Of a stretch of 19,539 nucleotides of DNA, positions 1-7,209 are shown piece after piece (position 1 is the stretch's first letter; every line of letters starts with the position of its first letter). This DNA is from RGIG3102 sp964369915 (GTDB lineage: Bacteria > Bacillota > Clostridia > Oscillospirales > Ruminococcaceae), in NCBI GenBank assembly GCA_964369915.1, contig CAYJGG010000038.1, forward strand, positions 1 through 19,539, given 5' to 3'. The translations under genes and the position numbers were made by a program. The notes beneath the pieces are model-generated. The model was not told the DNA's origin. It saw nothing but the letters and a program-made list of their open reading frames with translations, and ran no database searches.

Positions 1-30
1 GAGAATTTTGATAAACTATTAGAAAAATAA
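1..30 (+). CDS. possible 3' end of a plus-strand gene (partial)
   Basis: Frame 1 from the window edge is open for nine codons (ENFDKLLEK) and then stops with TAA; the other two plus-strand frames stop almost at once. A GC-rich hairpin lies about 70 bases downstream and could end such a transcript. The piece is far too short to identify, and chance is a real alternative. If correct, this gene would converge on the minus-strand genes of this window. Confidence 0.3.
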   Translation, partial: ENFDKLLEK

Positions 31-98
31 TTCAAAATAAAAACTAAGCATAATAGCTTGCTACTCGTAAAGAAACTTTAATAAAATACTAAAAAAAT

Positions 99-122
99 AA
101 GGAATGGCGTTCGCCATTCCTT
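99..122. terminator. bidirectional intrinsic terminator
   Basis: GGAATGGCG at 101-109 pairs perfectly with CGCCATTCC at 112-120 around a TT loop, and AA/TT pairs extend the stem to 99-122. Read on the minus strand the stem is followed by TTATTTTTTT (91-97 and beyond), a good U-tract. On the plus strand it is followed by the weaker TTTATTGTTAT. It probably ends minus-strand transcripts leaving the amidohydrolase region and may also serve a plus-strand gene ending near position 30. Confidence 0.75.
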
Positions 123-130
123 TATTGTTA

Positions 131-307
131 TAAAAAATCTTCGATTTTTTAAGTATATATCTACTTTTGCATGCCAAAAGTAGCAAAAGCACCGCTTTTT
201 TCAGCACGCCGCGGGGAAAAAGCTCCCTTATGCTATTCGCTCGCTTAACCTTCGCAACCTTTACTTTGTAAATGCTCAGCTTTGCTTTTTTATAAAAAGC
301 AACAGCT
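131..307. repeat. hairpin-dense non-coding region, possible dispersed repeat
   Basis: The 31-433 interval holds no credible gene. Within it, four inverted repeats stand almost side by side. They are 131-151 (9-bp stem, 3-base loop), 161-183 (9-bp stem CTACTTTTG/CAAAAGTAG, 5-base loop), 194-223 (9-bp stem with one G-T pair, 12-base loop containing a GC-rich GCCGCG) and 278-307 (13 bp with one bulged C, 3-base loop). The base composition of 190-260 is more GC-rich than the flanks. This looks like a palindromic extragenic repeat, a MITE remnant or a structured transcript; the sequence alone cannot choose among them. Confidence 0.45.
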
Positions 308-360
308 CGCTAACTAATTTAAAACAATTAGAGCATATCCCACTCTTATTTTGTACGCTA

Positions 361-392
361 AAATACCGATTTTCTTATGAAAATCGGTATTT
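361..392 (-). terminator. hairpin after the amidohydrolase gene, probable terminator
   Basis: AAATACCGATTTTC at 361-374 pairs perfectly with 379-392 around a 4-base loop, a 14-bp stem located 41 bases past the amidohydrolase stop codon. On the minus strand only a short T-run (within the stem plus ATTTTAG) follows, so termination may be incomplete and the terminator at 99-122 may act as backup. Confidence 0.55.
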
Positions 393-433
393 GTTCTTTA
401 TAGGTATCTGCTTATATGCTTAGTTTTTTATTT

Positions 434-2011
434 TTATATAGAATATATTTCTTTTGCCTTTTTATATGTTTTTAATATTTTAATATTCTCAATTTCATTT
501 TTTTCTACTTTTAAAATATTCTTATCTAAAACAACAAAGTTTGCCTCTTTTCCTTTTTCTATACTCCCTTTTTTATCTTCTTCAAAATATTGATAAGCTG
601 CATTAATTGTAACTCCTTTTAGAGCCTCGTAAACGCTTATACACTCACTTTGATTAAGCTTTGTTTTATTAATACTCTCTCTTGTTACTGCCGCCTGAAT
701 TGTTTCTAGCATATTTGGCATTATAACAGGGGAGTCTTGATGGAAGGTGTACATTATTCCTTTTTTTATAGTCGAATTTGCAGGAGAGATATTTTCGCCT
801 ATTTCTTTACCAAAGTTTTGGATATGAATATCCGACCAATATTTTGTATGCGCTATAAAAAAGCTTGTTATTATATTTAATTTTTTAACTTTATCTAATT
901 GATCTTTTTGCAAGAGCTGTGCGTGTATCATAACAGGACGCAAATTGCTTTCTTTATTTTCTAAAGCTATTTCATAACATCTTATCATCTGCTCACATGC
1001 CGCATCTCCATTACAATGCACTAATATTTGCACATTTTCGCTTATTGCAGTTTTAAAAAATTTTATAACATCTTCATCTTTAAAAATAGGATATCCAAAA
1101 TAATTTTCATCGTCTATATAAGGCTTTCTCATCCAAGCAGTTCTTCCTTGAGGTGAGCCATCTAAAAACAACTTGTATCCACCTATCCTAAAATTATTTT
1201 TATAATTTTTATAGTTTTTATATTCTTCATCCATTGTTTCTTTGTTTTCAGTTATATCAATATATGCTACTGTGTCTAAATAAAAAGCATTGTTTTCGGC
1301 AAAGTTTTTTAATGTATTAAAATCCCCTTTTTTAACTGCCCCATCTTGCGCCATAACTATTCCAAATTTTGCGTATATATCTTGCCCTTTTTTTATTAAA
1401 TCATTAAGTTTTTTATCATCAGGGGAGCTCATTGAAAACGCAACTTTCATAAATGCTGTTTCTTCTAAATATCCCGTAGGTTTTCCATTTTCGTATTTTT
1501 TAATTAAGCCACCTTCAGGAGAAACAGAGTTTTCATCTATATTAAACATTTTTAATCCAGCGGAATTTAAAACGCCCATATGCCCTGATTTATGAGATAT
1601 TAAAACAGGATTTTTAAATTCATCTAATTCTTTTATACTAGGGTGTTCTTTTTCAGCTAAAAAATTATTATCATACCCAAACCCCACTATCATTTCATTA
1701 TCACTTAAATTACTAATAGATTTATAATCTTTTAATCTTTTTATTATCTCACTAAAACTTTTTACGCCATTTAAATCCGCAACAGCTAACAGCTTTGCAT
1801 AAGAAGGCATATGAGAATGAGCATCAATGAAAGCCGGAATCATTGTTTTATTTTCTAAATCAATAATTTCATCACAACTTTTAATTTCATTTTCATTAAC
1901 ATCATTAATATCACCAGCAAACTCAATTATGCCATCTTTAACAATAACACAATTTACTATAATTTCATTATTCATAGTAATAATTTCGCCATTTTTAAAT
2001 ATCTGTTTCAT
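434..2011 (-). CDS. YtcJ-type metal-dependent amidohydrolase (amidohydrolase family 3)
   Basis: A 525-residue protein with the layout of the YtcJ/amidohydrolase-3 family, which hydrolyses C-N bonds in cyclic or acylated amines; the substrate cannot be read from the sequence. A small N-terminal beta sandwich (about 1-58) leads into the metal-binding HxH at H65/H67 (IDAHSH). Further likely active-site residues are K280 in GGYKLFLDG, H332 in VHCNGD, H363 in MIHAQ and D426 in FHQDSPV. The chain returns to the sandwich at 481-496 (KGSIEKGKEANFVVLD), the usual family ending. It has no signal peptide, so it is probably cytoplasmic. The ATG at 2011 follows a weak AAGAGTG ribosome binding site. The 75 bases upstream are extremely AT-rich, and I found no promoter there that stands out. 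The upstream lipoprotein gene has its own terminator, so this is probably a separate unit. Family assignment is firm; function is open. Confidence 0.88.
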   Translation of the reverse strand: MKQIFKNGEIITMNNEIIVNCVIVKDGIIEFAGDINDVNENEIKSCDEIIDLENKTMIPAFIDAHSHMPSYAKLLAVADLNGVKSFSEIIKRLKDYKSISNLSDNEMIVGFGYDNNFLAEKEHPSIKELDEFKNPVLISHKSGHMGVLNSAGLKMFNIDENSVSPEGGLIKKYENGKPTGYLEETAFMKVAFSMSSPDDKKLNDLIKKGQDIYAKFGIVMAQDGAVKKGDFNTLKNFAENNAFYLDTVAYIDITENKETMDEEYKNYKNYKNNFRIGGYKLFLDGSPQGRTAWMRKPYIDDENYFGYPIFKDEDVIKFFKTAISENVQILVHCNGDAACEQMIRCYEIALENKESNLRPVMIHAQLLQKDQLDKVKKLNIITSFFIAHTKYWSDIHIQNFGKEIGENISPANSTIKKGIMYTFHQDSPVIMPNMLETIQAAVTRESINKTKLNQSECISVYEALKGVTINAAYQYFEEDKKGSIEKGKEANFVVLDKNILKVEKNEIENIKILKTYKKAKEIYSI

Positions 2012-2086
2012 AAAATCACTCTTTCTATATAATAATATATTTTATTATTTACAATATTTTATCATTTTATAGTGTGATTTTCGTGA

Positions 2087-2118
2087 TAAAAAAACTCACC
2101 TTTAAAAAGGTGAGTTTT
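2087..2118 (-). terminator. intrinsic terminator of the FMN-binding lipoprotein gene
   Basis: CTCACCTTT at 95-103 of the 2000 block (2095-2103) pairs with AAAGGTGAG at 2106-2114 around an AA loop, flanked by A and T runs. On the minus strand the stem is followed by eight T residues (2087-2094). It sits 16 bases after the lipoprotein stop codon. The flanking symmetry means it could also work on the plus strand. Confidence 0.88.
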
Positions 2119-2133
2119 AAATAATCTCAATTA

Positions 2134-3324
2134 TTATAAAGCATTTACATAGTCTTGAGCTAAAGTAACAGCTTTAATTAGAGCATTCGATGTTGCAGTT
2201 GAGCCAGCAACAACGTCTGTATCTGCACCATTCGCAACTAATGCAGTCATAAAATCTGAACCTTCAATTAAGAAATCAGCACCGTATCCATCTGATTCAA
2301 CGTGATCTCTAACTGAAATAGAAGCTACTGTTTTATCTGCATTGAATGTGATATTAGTTTCGATTTCTCCACCGTATCCTTGAGTTACAACTTCAACTTT
2401 GATTGTTCCATCTTCGTTTTCTGTATGCGCTACAACACCTTCAAAGATTTCACCGTGAATCGCAACATAAGCCATTCTTTGGAAATCGCCAACAAAAGTG
2501 ATTGTTGCGCCAGCGATAACATCTCTTGTAGCTATATCATCGCCTGATTGGTTAACAGTTTTAAACATTTCATAAACATCTTCTAATGTCATATTATTAG
2601 CTAAAATATAGTCTTCGATAGCTTGGATTTGTTCGCCATAGCTTCTACCACCAGCAATACCATTAAATGATACTCTGTTTGTACCAGCTACATAGCTTCC
2701 GTCTGCATATAAACCATGTAAAGCAACTAAATCTTTAACTAGAGTTTCTTCTGTTACAGCTTCTGCACCTGTTTCTTGCGCTAATGCATTGTATGCAATT
2801 ATAGCTTTGTCCATAGCAACAAGATCTGTACCACCTGTAGCATCGTTAACAAAAGTTAAATCTGCAAAAGTTGTTTCATCTGTTAAAGTTTCAGCAGTAG
2901 CTGACACCATAAATTGAGCAGCTGCACCTTCAGCGTAAGCTGGATCATATCCATAAGCTGATAATTTAGTTAAAGTTAAAACTCCGTCAACTTCTTCAAT
3001 TGTAGCATCTGAAATATTCATTAAATATCCCATAATATCAGTTTTTGAATATTCACCTTCTGTACCTTTATTACGAATTACATCAAATTCTAATTCTGTA
3101 ATAATTCCATCAGTTGTTGTACCATTGAAAATGAATGTATCATTTTTAGGGTTACCACTTGAAGTAGTTCCTTTCATTTCATATTCTGTAGTAAATGTTT
3201 CCACTACTGCATCTGTTGTTTGTGTTGTTTGTGTTGTTTGTGTTGTTTCTTCTGTTGAAGTTGAGCAAGCAACTAAAGAAGTTGATAGCGCTAAAGCTAA
3301 CATTAAAGCAATTATTTTTTTCAT
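2134..3324 (-). CDS. FMN-binding-type surface lipoprotein with two flavinylation-like motifs
   Basis: A 396-residue lipoprotein. Residues 1-19 form a signal peptide ending in the lipobox LVAC, with C20 as the lipidated cysteine. A Thr/Gln/Glu-rich linker follows (about 21-45). The C-terminal part (about 308-396) resembles an FMN-binding domain: QGYGG at 315-319 and D370-VVAGST-376 followed by ATSNALIKAV. That matches the D-x-x-S/T-G-A-T site where the flavin transferase ApbE attaches FMN to Thr, but with AGST in place of SGAT. A second similar motif, D268-VIAGAT-274 followed by IT, ends the preceding region. Two sites would suit an extracytoplasmic electron carrier like Listeria PplA; this is inference. 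No apbE gene lies in the window. The ATG follows AGGAG, with a strong promoter and a palindrome upstream and a terminator downstream, so it is monocistronic. Confidence 0.78.
   Translation of the reverse strand: MKKIIALMLALALSTSLVACSTSTEETTQTTQTTQTTDAVVETFTTEYEMKGTTSSGNPKNDTFIFNGTTTDGIITELEFDVIRNKGTEGEYSKTDIMGYLMNISDATIEEVDGVLTLTKLSAYGYDPAYAEGAAAQFMVSATAETLTDETTFADLTFVNDATGGTDLVAMDKAIIAYNALAQETGAEAVTEETLVKDLVALHGLYADGSYVAGTNRVSFNGIAGGRSYGEQIQAIEDYILANNMTLEDVYEMFKTVNQSGDDIATRDVIAGATITFVGDFQRMAYVAIHGEIFEGVVAHTENEDGTIKVEVVTQGYGGEIETNITFNADKTVASISVRDHVESDGYGADFLIEGSDFMTALVANGADTDVVAGSTATSNALIKAVTLAQDYVNAL
3214..3249 (-). repeat. 9-bp microsatellite in the lipoprotein linker
   Basis: Four tandem copies of TGTTGTTTG (plus-strand reading), the last with one change, encode TQT-like units of the flexible linker just after the lipidated cysteine. 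The in-frame length of 9 bases means slippage would alter linker length without breaking the gene. Confidence 0.85.
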
Positions 3325-3349
3325 TTTGTTCTCCTGTATATTTTCATTC

Positions 3350-3367
3350 GTTAGTTATTTAACTAAC
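3350..3367. promoter_or_regulatory. 18-bp palindrome at the predicted transcription start (candidate operator)
   Basis: GTTAGTTA at 3350-3357 and TAACTAAC at 3360-3367 are perfect inverted copies separated by TT. The predicted minus-strand start of transcription falls at about 3368, so the dyad would occupy +1 to about +18. That is a classic repressor position, and the size and symmetry would suit a winged-helix dimer such as a MarR-type regulator. Alternatively it forms a stabilising stem-loop at the very 5' end of the lipoprotein mRNA. No regulator gene is adjacent. Confidence 0.5.
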
Positions 3368-3374
3368 TTTAGCC

Positions 3375-3403
3375 ATTTTATCATCAATATAGTATTTTTT
3401 CAA
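3375..3403 (-). promoter_or_regulatory. sigma-A-type promoter of the lipoprotein gene
   Basis: Minus-strand reading gives -35 TTGAAA (3398-3403), a 17-base spacer and -10 TAAAAT (3375-3380), preceded by TGA so that it forms an extended -10 (TGnTAAAAT). The lipoprotein start codon lies about 45 bases past the expected start of transcription. Confidence 0.75.
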
Positions 3404-3443
3404 TGTAAAAAACAGTATTTTTAGTGTTAATTTCTGTATTATT

Positions 3444-4607
3444 TTACAGCTTTAAACATTTTTTGTGTAATAAATCTATTAATATTGCCCCAAGCGGCGC
3501 AGTGATTAATATCGAAACAACCGAAACTGTTAAAATTAAATCTCCATTTTCTATTCCCATCGCTAAAGGAAGTCCTCCGATTGCTGCTTGAACCGTTGCT
3601 TTTGGGATATATGAAACCGCACAAAACAGTCTTTCTTTTTTATTTAAATTAGAACCTACACAGCTTATAAAAACACCTAAAACTCTACATAATGTTACAA
3701 TTAATATTAAAACAACACTTGTAAAGCCTGCAAACTTTACGTATTCAATATTAACACTAGCTCCTACTAAAACAAACAATATCACTTCAAACACAACCCA
3801 TAATTTAGAAAACTTTAAAGATAATCTAGGTGCTAAATTTATGTTTTTAACTGAGATAACAGCTCCTAAAACCATTATAGATAACAGCGCTGAATATGAA
3901 AATAAATCTTCAAAATGCACTAAAACAAATGCTGTGGAAAGTAAAATAATAATTTTAGTTGTATCCCTAATATGAACTTTTTTAAAAAAGGAATCAAATA
4001 TTAATCCGATAATTATTCCTATAATTATTCCTAAAATTATCGAAATAGGAACTTGTATAAAATTATTTACTGTTATATTTTCGCCTAATGCTAAAGAAGA
4101 AAAAGCTGTGAAAAGGATTATAACAAAAACATCATCAACAGATGCTCCTATCATAACTAATTGCGGAACACCCTTATCTTTTCCGTATCCTTCATCAATT
4201 AAATTAAGCATTTTAGGAACAATAACAGCAGGAGATACAGCCGCTATAACCGAGCCTAATAAAGCTGCTTCTATATGTGATATATTAAAAAATAATGGCG
4301 CTATAAGAGTTGTTGCAATTATTTCAATAATAGCTGGAACAAAGCAAATTAAAACTGCGACACTTCCAGATTCTTTTAATTTTTTAATATTTAAATTAAG
4401 CCCTGCTCTAATTAGAATAATTATTAAAGCAATCTGTCTTAAATCAGATGAAATCATTAAAACACTTTCGCTTAATCGCCCTAACCCAGATGGACCTAAA
4501 AGTATTCCAGCTAGTAGCATACCTATTAATGGAGGAAGTTTTAGCATTTTAAAAACTGTGCCAAACCCTATTCCAAATATTAAAATTAATGCAAATGAAA
4601 ACAGCAT
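3444..4607 (-). CDS. cation:proton antiporter (monovalent CPA family)
   Basis: A 387-residue, very hydrophobic protein with about 12 predicted membrane segments and the layout of Na+/H+ exchangers. PPLIGMLLAGILLGPSG (25-41) matches the conserved early-helix region. GASVDDV (154-160) places a pair of acidic residues, D158/D159, where these exchangers bind the cation and proton; a DD pair is the arrangement usually linked to electrogenic CPA2-like transport, against ND in many CPA1 proteins. A late helix carries YIPKATVQAAIGG with a conserved Lys. No C-terminal regulatory domain (TrkA-N or CBS) is present. It probably exports Na+ or K+ in exchange for protons; ion preference is unknown. The ATG at 4607 follows GGAG and has its own promoter. 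No clear terminator separates it from the lipoprotein gene, so some read-through is possible. Confidence 0.85.
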   Translation of the reverse strand: MLFSFALILIFGIGFGTVFKMLKLPPLIGMLLAGILLGPSGLGRLSESVLMISSDLRQIALIIILIRAGLNLNIKKLKESGSVAVLICFVPAIIEIIATTLIAPLFFNISHIEAALLGSVIAAVSPAVIVPKMLNLIDEGYGKDKGVPQLVMIGASVDDVFVIILFTAFSSLALGENITVNNFIQVPISIILGIIIGIIIGLIFDSFFKKVHIRDTTKIIILLSTAFVLVHFEDLFSYSALLSIMVLGAVISVKNINLAPRLSLKFSKLWVVFEVILFVLVGASVNIEYVKFAGFTSVVLILIVTLCRVLGVFISCVGSNLNKKERLFCAVSYIPKATVQAAIGGLPLAMGIENGDLILTVSVVSILITAPLGAILIDLLHKKCLKL

Positions 4608-4666
4608 ATTTTCTCCAAACTTTATTTTATCTTTAAATTAATTTTTAAATTTTATCTAACTAAATT

Positions 4667-4695
4667 ATTATAGCTTAATTTTATGTTTTATGCAA
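4667..4695 (-). promoter_or_regulatory. sigma-A-type promoter of the antiporter gene
   Basis: Minus-strand reading gives -35 TTGCAT (4690-4695), a 17-base spacer and a consensus -10 TATAAT (4667-4672), with A/T-rich sequence upstream. The antiporter ATG is about 55 bases after the expected start of transcription. Confidence 0.75.
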
Positions 4696-4760
4696 ATTGA
4701 AGCCATTATTTTTAATTATTATTTATATTATTTTTTTTATTCTAATTAAAATTAAAACAT

Positions 4761-4789
4761 AAAAAAACTCCCCTATAGGGGAGTTTTTT
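4761..4789. terminator. bidirectional intrinsic terminator ending the ribosomal supercluster
   Basis: CTCCCC at 4768-4773 pairs with GGGGAG at 4778-4783 around a TATA loop, with A7 on one side and T6 on the other, so the stem continues into A-U pairs. On the minus strand seven T residues follow, 21 bases past the rplQ stop. It separates the constitutive ribosomal operon from the antiporter gene. Confidence 0.93.
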
Positions 4790-4809
4790 GTTTTTATAAA
4801 ATTCTATGC

Positions 4810-5151
4810 TTAAACCAATTCAATGATTGCCATTTCTGCTGCGTCACCACGACGAGGACCAATTTTGATGATTCTTGTGTAACCACCATTGCGGTCTGCG
4901 TAGTTTGGAGAAATTTCGTCAAAAACTTTTTTAGCTACATCTTGTTTTGTGATATAGCTATACACTTGACGTCTAACGTGTAGTGTATCTGTTTTGCCGA
5001 GTGTAATCATTTTTTCAGCCACCGATCTAACTTCTTTTGCTCTTGTAACTGTAGTTTCAATTTTACCATTTTCTAGTAAATATGTTACCATAGCTCTCAT
5101 CATAGCTCTGCGGTGGTCGCTGGTTCTGCCTAACTTTCTTTTACCTGGCAT
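4810..5151 (-). CDS. rplQ: 50S ribosomal protein L17
   Basis: A 113-residue L17 (bL17) that assembles near the exit-tunnel side of the 50S subunit. The family opening is MPGKRKLGRTSDHRRAM and the ending TRIIKIGPRRGDAAEMA is typical. I chose the ATG at 5151 because AAGGAG stands 8 bases before it; an in-frame GTG at 5160 would add three residues and sits too close to that site. It follows rpoA by 25 bases, the usual alpha-operon ending, and is followed by a strong terminator. Confidence 0.97.
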   Translation of the reverse strand: MPGKRKLGRTSDHRRAMMRAMVTYLLENGKIETTVTRAKEVRSVAEKMITLGKTDTLHVRRQVYSYITKQDVAKKVFDEISPNYADRNGGYTRIIKIGPRRGDAAEMAIIELV

Positions 5152-5176
5152 GTGAGTCACTCCTTTACTTTATGGA

Positions 5177-6127
5177 CTATTCTTCTTCTTTTGGAAATTT
5201 ATAGCCTAGAGAAGCTAATTTATGCATAACTTCTTCAAAGCTCTTTCTTCCTAAGTTTCTAACTTTCATCATTTCGCTTTCAGTTTTATTCACTAGATCT
5301 TCTACTGTATGAATACCTGCGCGTTTTAAACAGTTGAATGAGCGTACTGATAAATCAAGATCTTCAATAGTCATTTCTAATGTTTTCTCTTGTGTAGTTT
5401 CATCTTTTTCAACCATTTTAGGAAGTTCAACATCGTTTGATAAACCAACGAACAGATTTAAGTGTTCTATAAGAATTCTAGCACCAATGCTCATTGCTTC
5501 ATTTGCATTAATAACACCATTGGTCCAAACTTCAACTGTCAATTTATCATAGTCAGTGATTTGTCCAACACGAGTGTTTTCTACAGAATAGTTTACCTTT
5601 AAAACTGGTGTAAAGATACTATCGACTGGTAATACACCTAGTGTTGAGTGTTCTTGTGATTTTTTAGATTTATCAACCGGTATATATCCTCTACCTCTAT
5701 CGAAAGTTAGCTCCATAATTAAGCTTGCTCCCTCACTTAAGGTTGCTATATGCCAATCTGGATTTAGAATTTCGATATCAGAGTCTGCCTCTATTGATGA
5801 CGCAGTAACAACGCAAGGACCAGTAGCATTAATTCTAACTGTCTTTGCTTCTTCACTGTATAATTTTGCTGTTACACCTTTAACATTTAAAACTATTTCA
5901 GTCACATCTTCTTTGATGCCGCTTACATAAGTGAACTCATGTAAAACGCCATCAATTTTAATGTTTGTTACAGCCACACCAGGTAGAGATGAAAGAAGGA
6001 TTCTTCTTAAAGAATTTCCAAGTGTAGTTCCAAAGCCTCTTTCAAGTGGCTCCACAACGAACTTGCCATAATGACCATCTTCTGATACTACTGCTGTTTC
6101 TATTTTTGGTTTTTCGATTTCTATCAT
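5177..6127 (-). CDS. rpoA: DNA-directed RNA polymerase alpha subunit
   Basis: A 316-residue alpha subunit, normal for Firmicutes, which dimerises to scaffold beta and beta-prime and contacts promoter UP elements and activators. The N-terminal domain (1 to about 228) holds the dimer signature ERGFGTTLGNSLRRILLSS (29-47). A charged linker (about 229-252) leads to the C-terminal domain (about 255-312) with helix-hairpin-helix elements. R262 in LSVRSFNCLKRAG is the counterpart of the DNA-contacting R265 of E. coli, and VRNLGRKS is at 289-296. A strong TAGGAGGG site precedes the ATG. It sits between rpsD and rplQ as in other alpha operons, so polymerase and ribosome output are linked. Confidence 0.98.
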   Translation of the reverse strand: MIEIEKPKIETAVVSEDGHYGKFVVEPLERGFGTTLGNSLRRILLSSLPGVAVTNIKIDGVLHEFTYVSGIKEDVTEIVLNVKGVTAKLYSEEAKTVRINATGPCVVTASSIEADSDIEILNPDWHIATLSEGASLIMELTFDRGRGYIPVDKSKKSQEHSTLGVLPVDSIFTPVLKVNYSVENTRVGQITDYDKLTVEVWTNGVINANEAMSIGARILIEHLNLFVGLSNDVELPKMVEKDETTQEKTLEMTIEDLDLSVRSFNCLKRAGIHTVEDLVNKTESEMMKVRNLGRKSFEEVMHKLASLGYKFPKEEE

Positions 6128-6192
6128 TTTTAAACCCTCCTAAATTACAACTAAGGCTGCTAAACTTATGCATTCCCGATGCTGGGGGTGGG

Positions 6193-6786
6193 TTATTTTG
6201 AGTAAAGCTCAACTATTAGTTGTTCATTAACATCAAAGTCTAGCTCTGCTCTTACTGGTCTTGCTACAACTTTGCCTTCAAATGAGGCTTTTTCTCTTTT
6301 TAAGAATGAAGGAGTTATTTTATCTCCGTTTACTTCTAAAAGATTTTTAAATTTAGTTGTTTGCTTTGATTTTTCGCAAACACTTACAACATCGCCAACT
6401 TTTACTGAGTATGAAGCGATATCAACTTTTGAGCCGTTTACAAGGAAATGACCATGACTTACAAGTTGTCTTGCTTCTCTTCTTGTGCTAGCAAAGCCTA
6501 ATCTGAATACAACGCTGTCTAGTCTTAACTCTAAAAGTTCTAATAAAACTTCACCAGTAATACCATGAGCTTTTTCAGCTCTTTCATAGTATTTTCTGAA
6601 TTGTTTTTCTAAAACTCCGTAAACAAATTTAACTTTTTGTTTTTCGTTAAGCTGAATTCCGTATTCACTTTGTTTTCTTCTGTTTGGTTTTGGGTTTCTT
6701 TTAGTTTCTTTGTGAATGCCTAAAACTGTAGGAGAAATACCTAGAGTTTTGCATCTTTTTAAAATAGGTGAGCTATTTTTTGCCAT
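6193..6786 (-). CDS. rpsD: 30S ribosomal protein S4, zinc-free type
   Basis: A 197-residue S4 (uS4), a primary binder that nucleates the 5' domain of 16S rRNA. The N-terminal part has one Cys (C12) in place of the four-cysteine knuckle of zinc-binding S4. The S4 RNA-binding module follows (about 88-150), with ELRLDSVVFRLGFASTRREA and a conserved SHGHFLVNG. The C-terminal ending VNEQLIVELYSK is usual. Its position between rpsK and rpoA is that of a typical alpha operon, unlike Bacillus subtilis where rpsD is elsewhere. In several bacteria S4 represses its own operon; no such leader site is evident here. Confidence 0.97.
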   Translation of the reverse strand: MAKNSSPILKRCKTLGISPTVLGIHKETKRNPKPNRRKQSEYGIQLNEKQKVKFVYGVLEKQFRKYYERAEKAHGITGEVLLELLELRLDSVVFRLGFASTRREARQLVSHGHFLVNGSKVDIASYSVKVGDVVSVCEKSKQTTKFKNLLEVNGDKITPSFLKREKASFEGKVVARPVRAELDFDVNEQLIVELYSK

Positions 6787-6801
6787 TTTCAGTAATCCTC
6801 C

Positions 6802-7194
6802 TTATATGCGTCTTCTTTTTGGTGGACGGCATCCGTTGTGTGGTATTGGAGTAACATCTTTAATCATATTTACTTCTAATCCAGCTGCTTGTAGAGCTCT
6901 AATAGCTGATTCTCTACCTTGACCTGGACCTTTTACATACACTTCAACTGTTTTCATGCCGTGTTCCATTGCTGCTTTAGCTGCTTGCTCAGCAACTAGT
7001 TGTGCAGCGTATGGAGTCGCTTGTCTTGAACCTTTAAATCCTAGACCGCCTGCACTCGACCAAGAAATTGCATTGCCTTGAATATCAGTAATTGTAACAA
7101 TTGTATTGTTAAATGTAGACTGAATATGAGCTGCACCGCGCTCAATGTTTTTACGCTGTACTCTTTTACGAGTAGCTGTCTTTTTAACTGCCAT
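6802..7194 (-). CDS. rpsK: 30S ribosomal protein S11
   Basis: A 130-residue S11 (uS11), which lies on the 30S platform and contacts mRNA near the E site. Family hallmarks are a Lys/Arg-rich start, STFNNTIVTITD near 26-37, SSAGGLGFKGSRQATPYAAQ in the centre, and the Arg-rich ending GCRPPKRRRI. A strong AGGAGG-type site and a 15-base gap to rpsD fit tight operon coupling. Confidence 0.97.
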   Translation of the reverse strand: MAVKKTATRKRVQRKNIERGAAHIQSTFNNTIVTITDIQGNAISWSSAGGLGFKGSRQATPYAAQLVAEQAAKAAMEHGMKTVEVYVKGPGQGRESAIRALQAAGLEVNMIKDVTPIPHNGCRPPKRRRI

Positions 7195-7209
7195 TTAGCA
7201 CATGCCTCC

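Noticed and set aside
2012..2081. Inverted repeat AAAATCAC/GTGATTTT flanking the amidohydrolase leader
   Set aside because: Eight bases 54 apart in very AT-rich DNA is expected by chance and gives no stable hairpin.
4108..4641. 177-codon plus-strand open frame opposite the antiporter
   Set aside because: Composition is that of an antisense shadow of a membrane protein gene, with no ribosome binding site and no recognisable domain.
5152..5160. GTG start extending L17 by three residues
   Set aside because: It is too close to the AAGGAG site; the ATG at 5151 fits both the site and the family start MPGKRKLGR.
6128..6192. Regulatory structure in the 65-base rpsD-rpoA gap
   Set aside because: A C-rich run and a GCAT/ATGC stem are present on the minus strand, but the stem is only four pairs and nothing else supports a control element.
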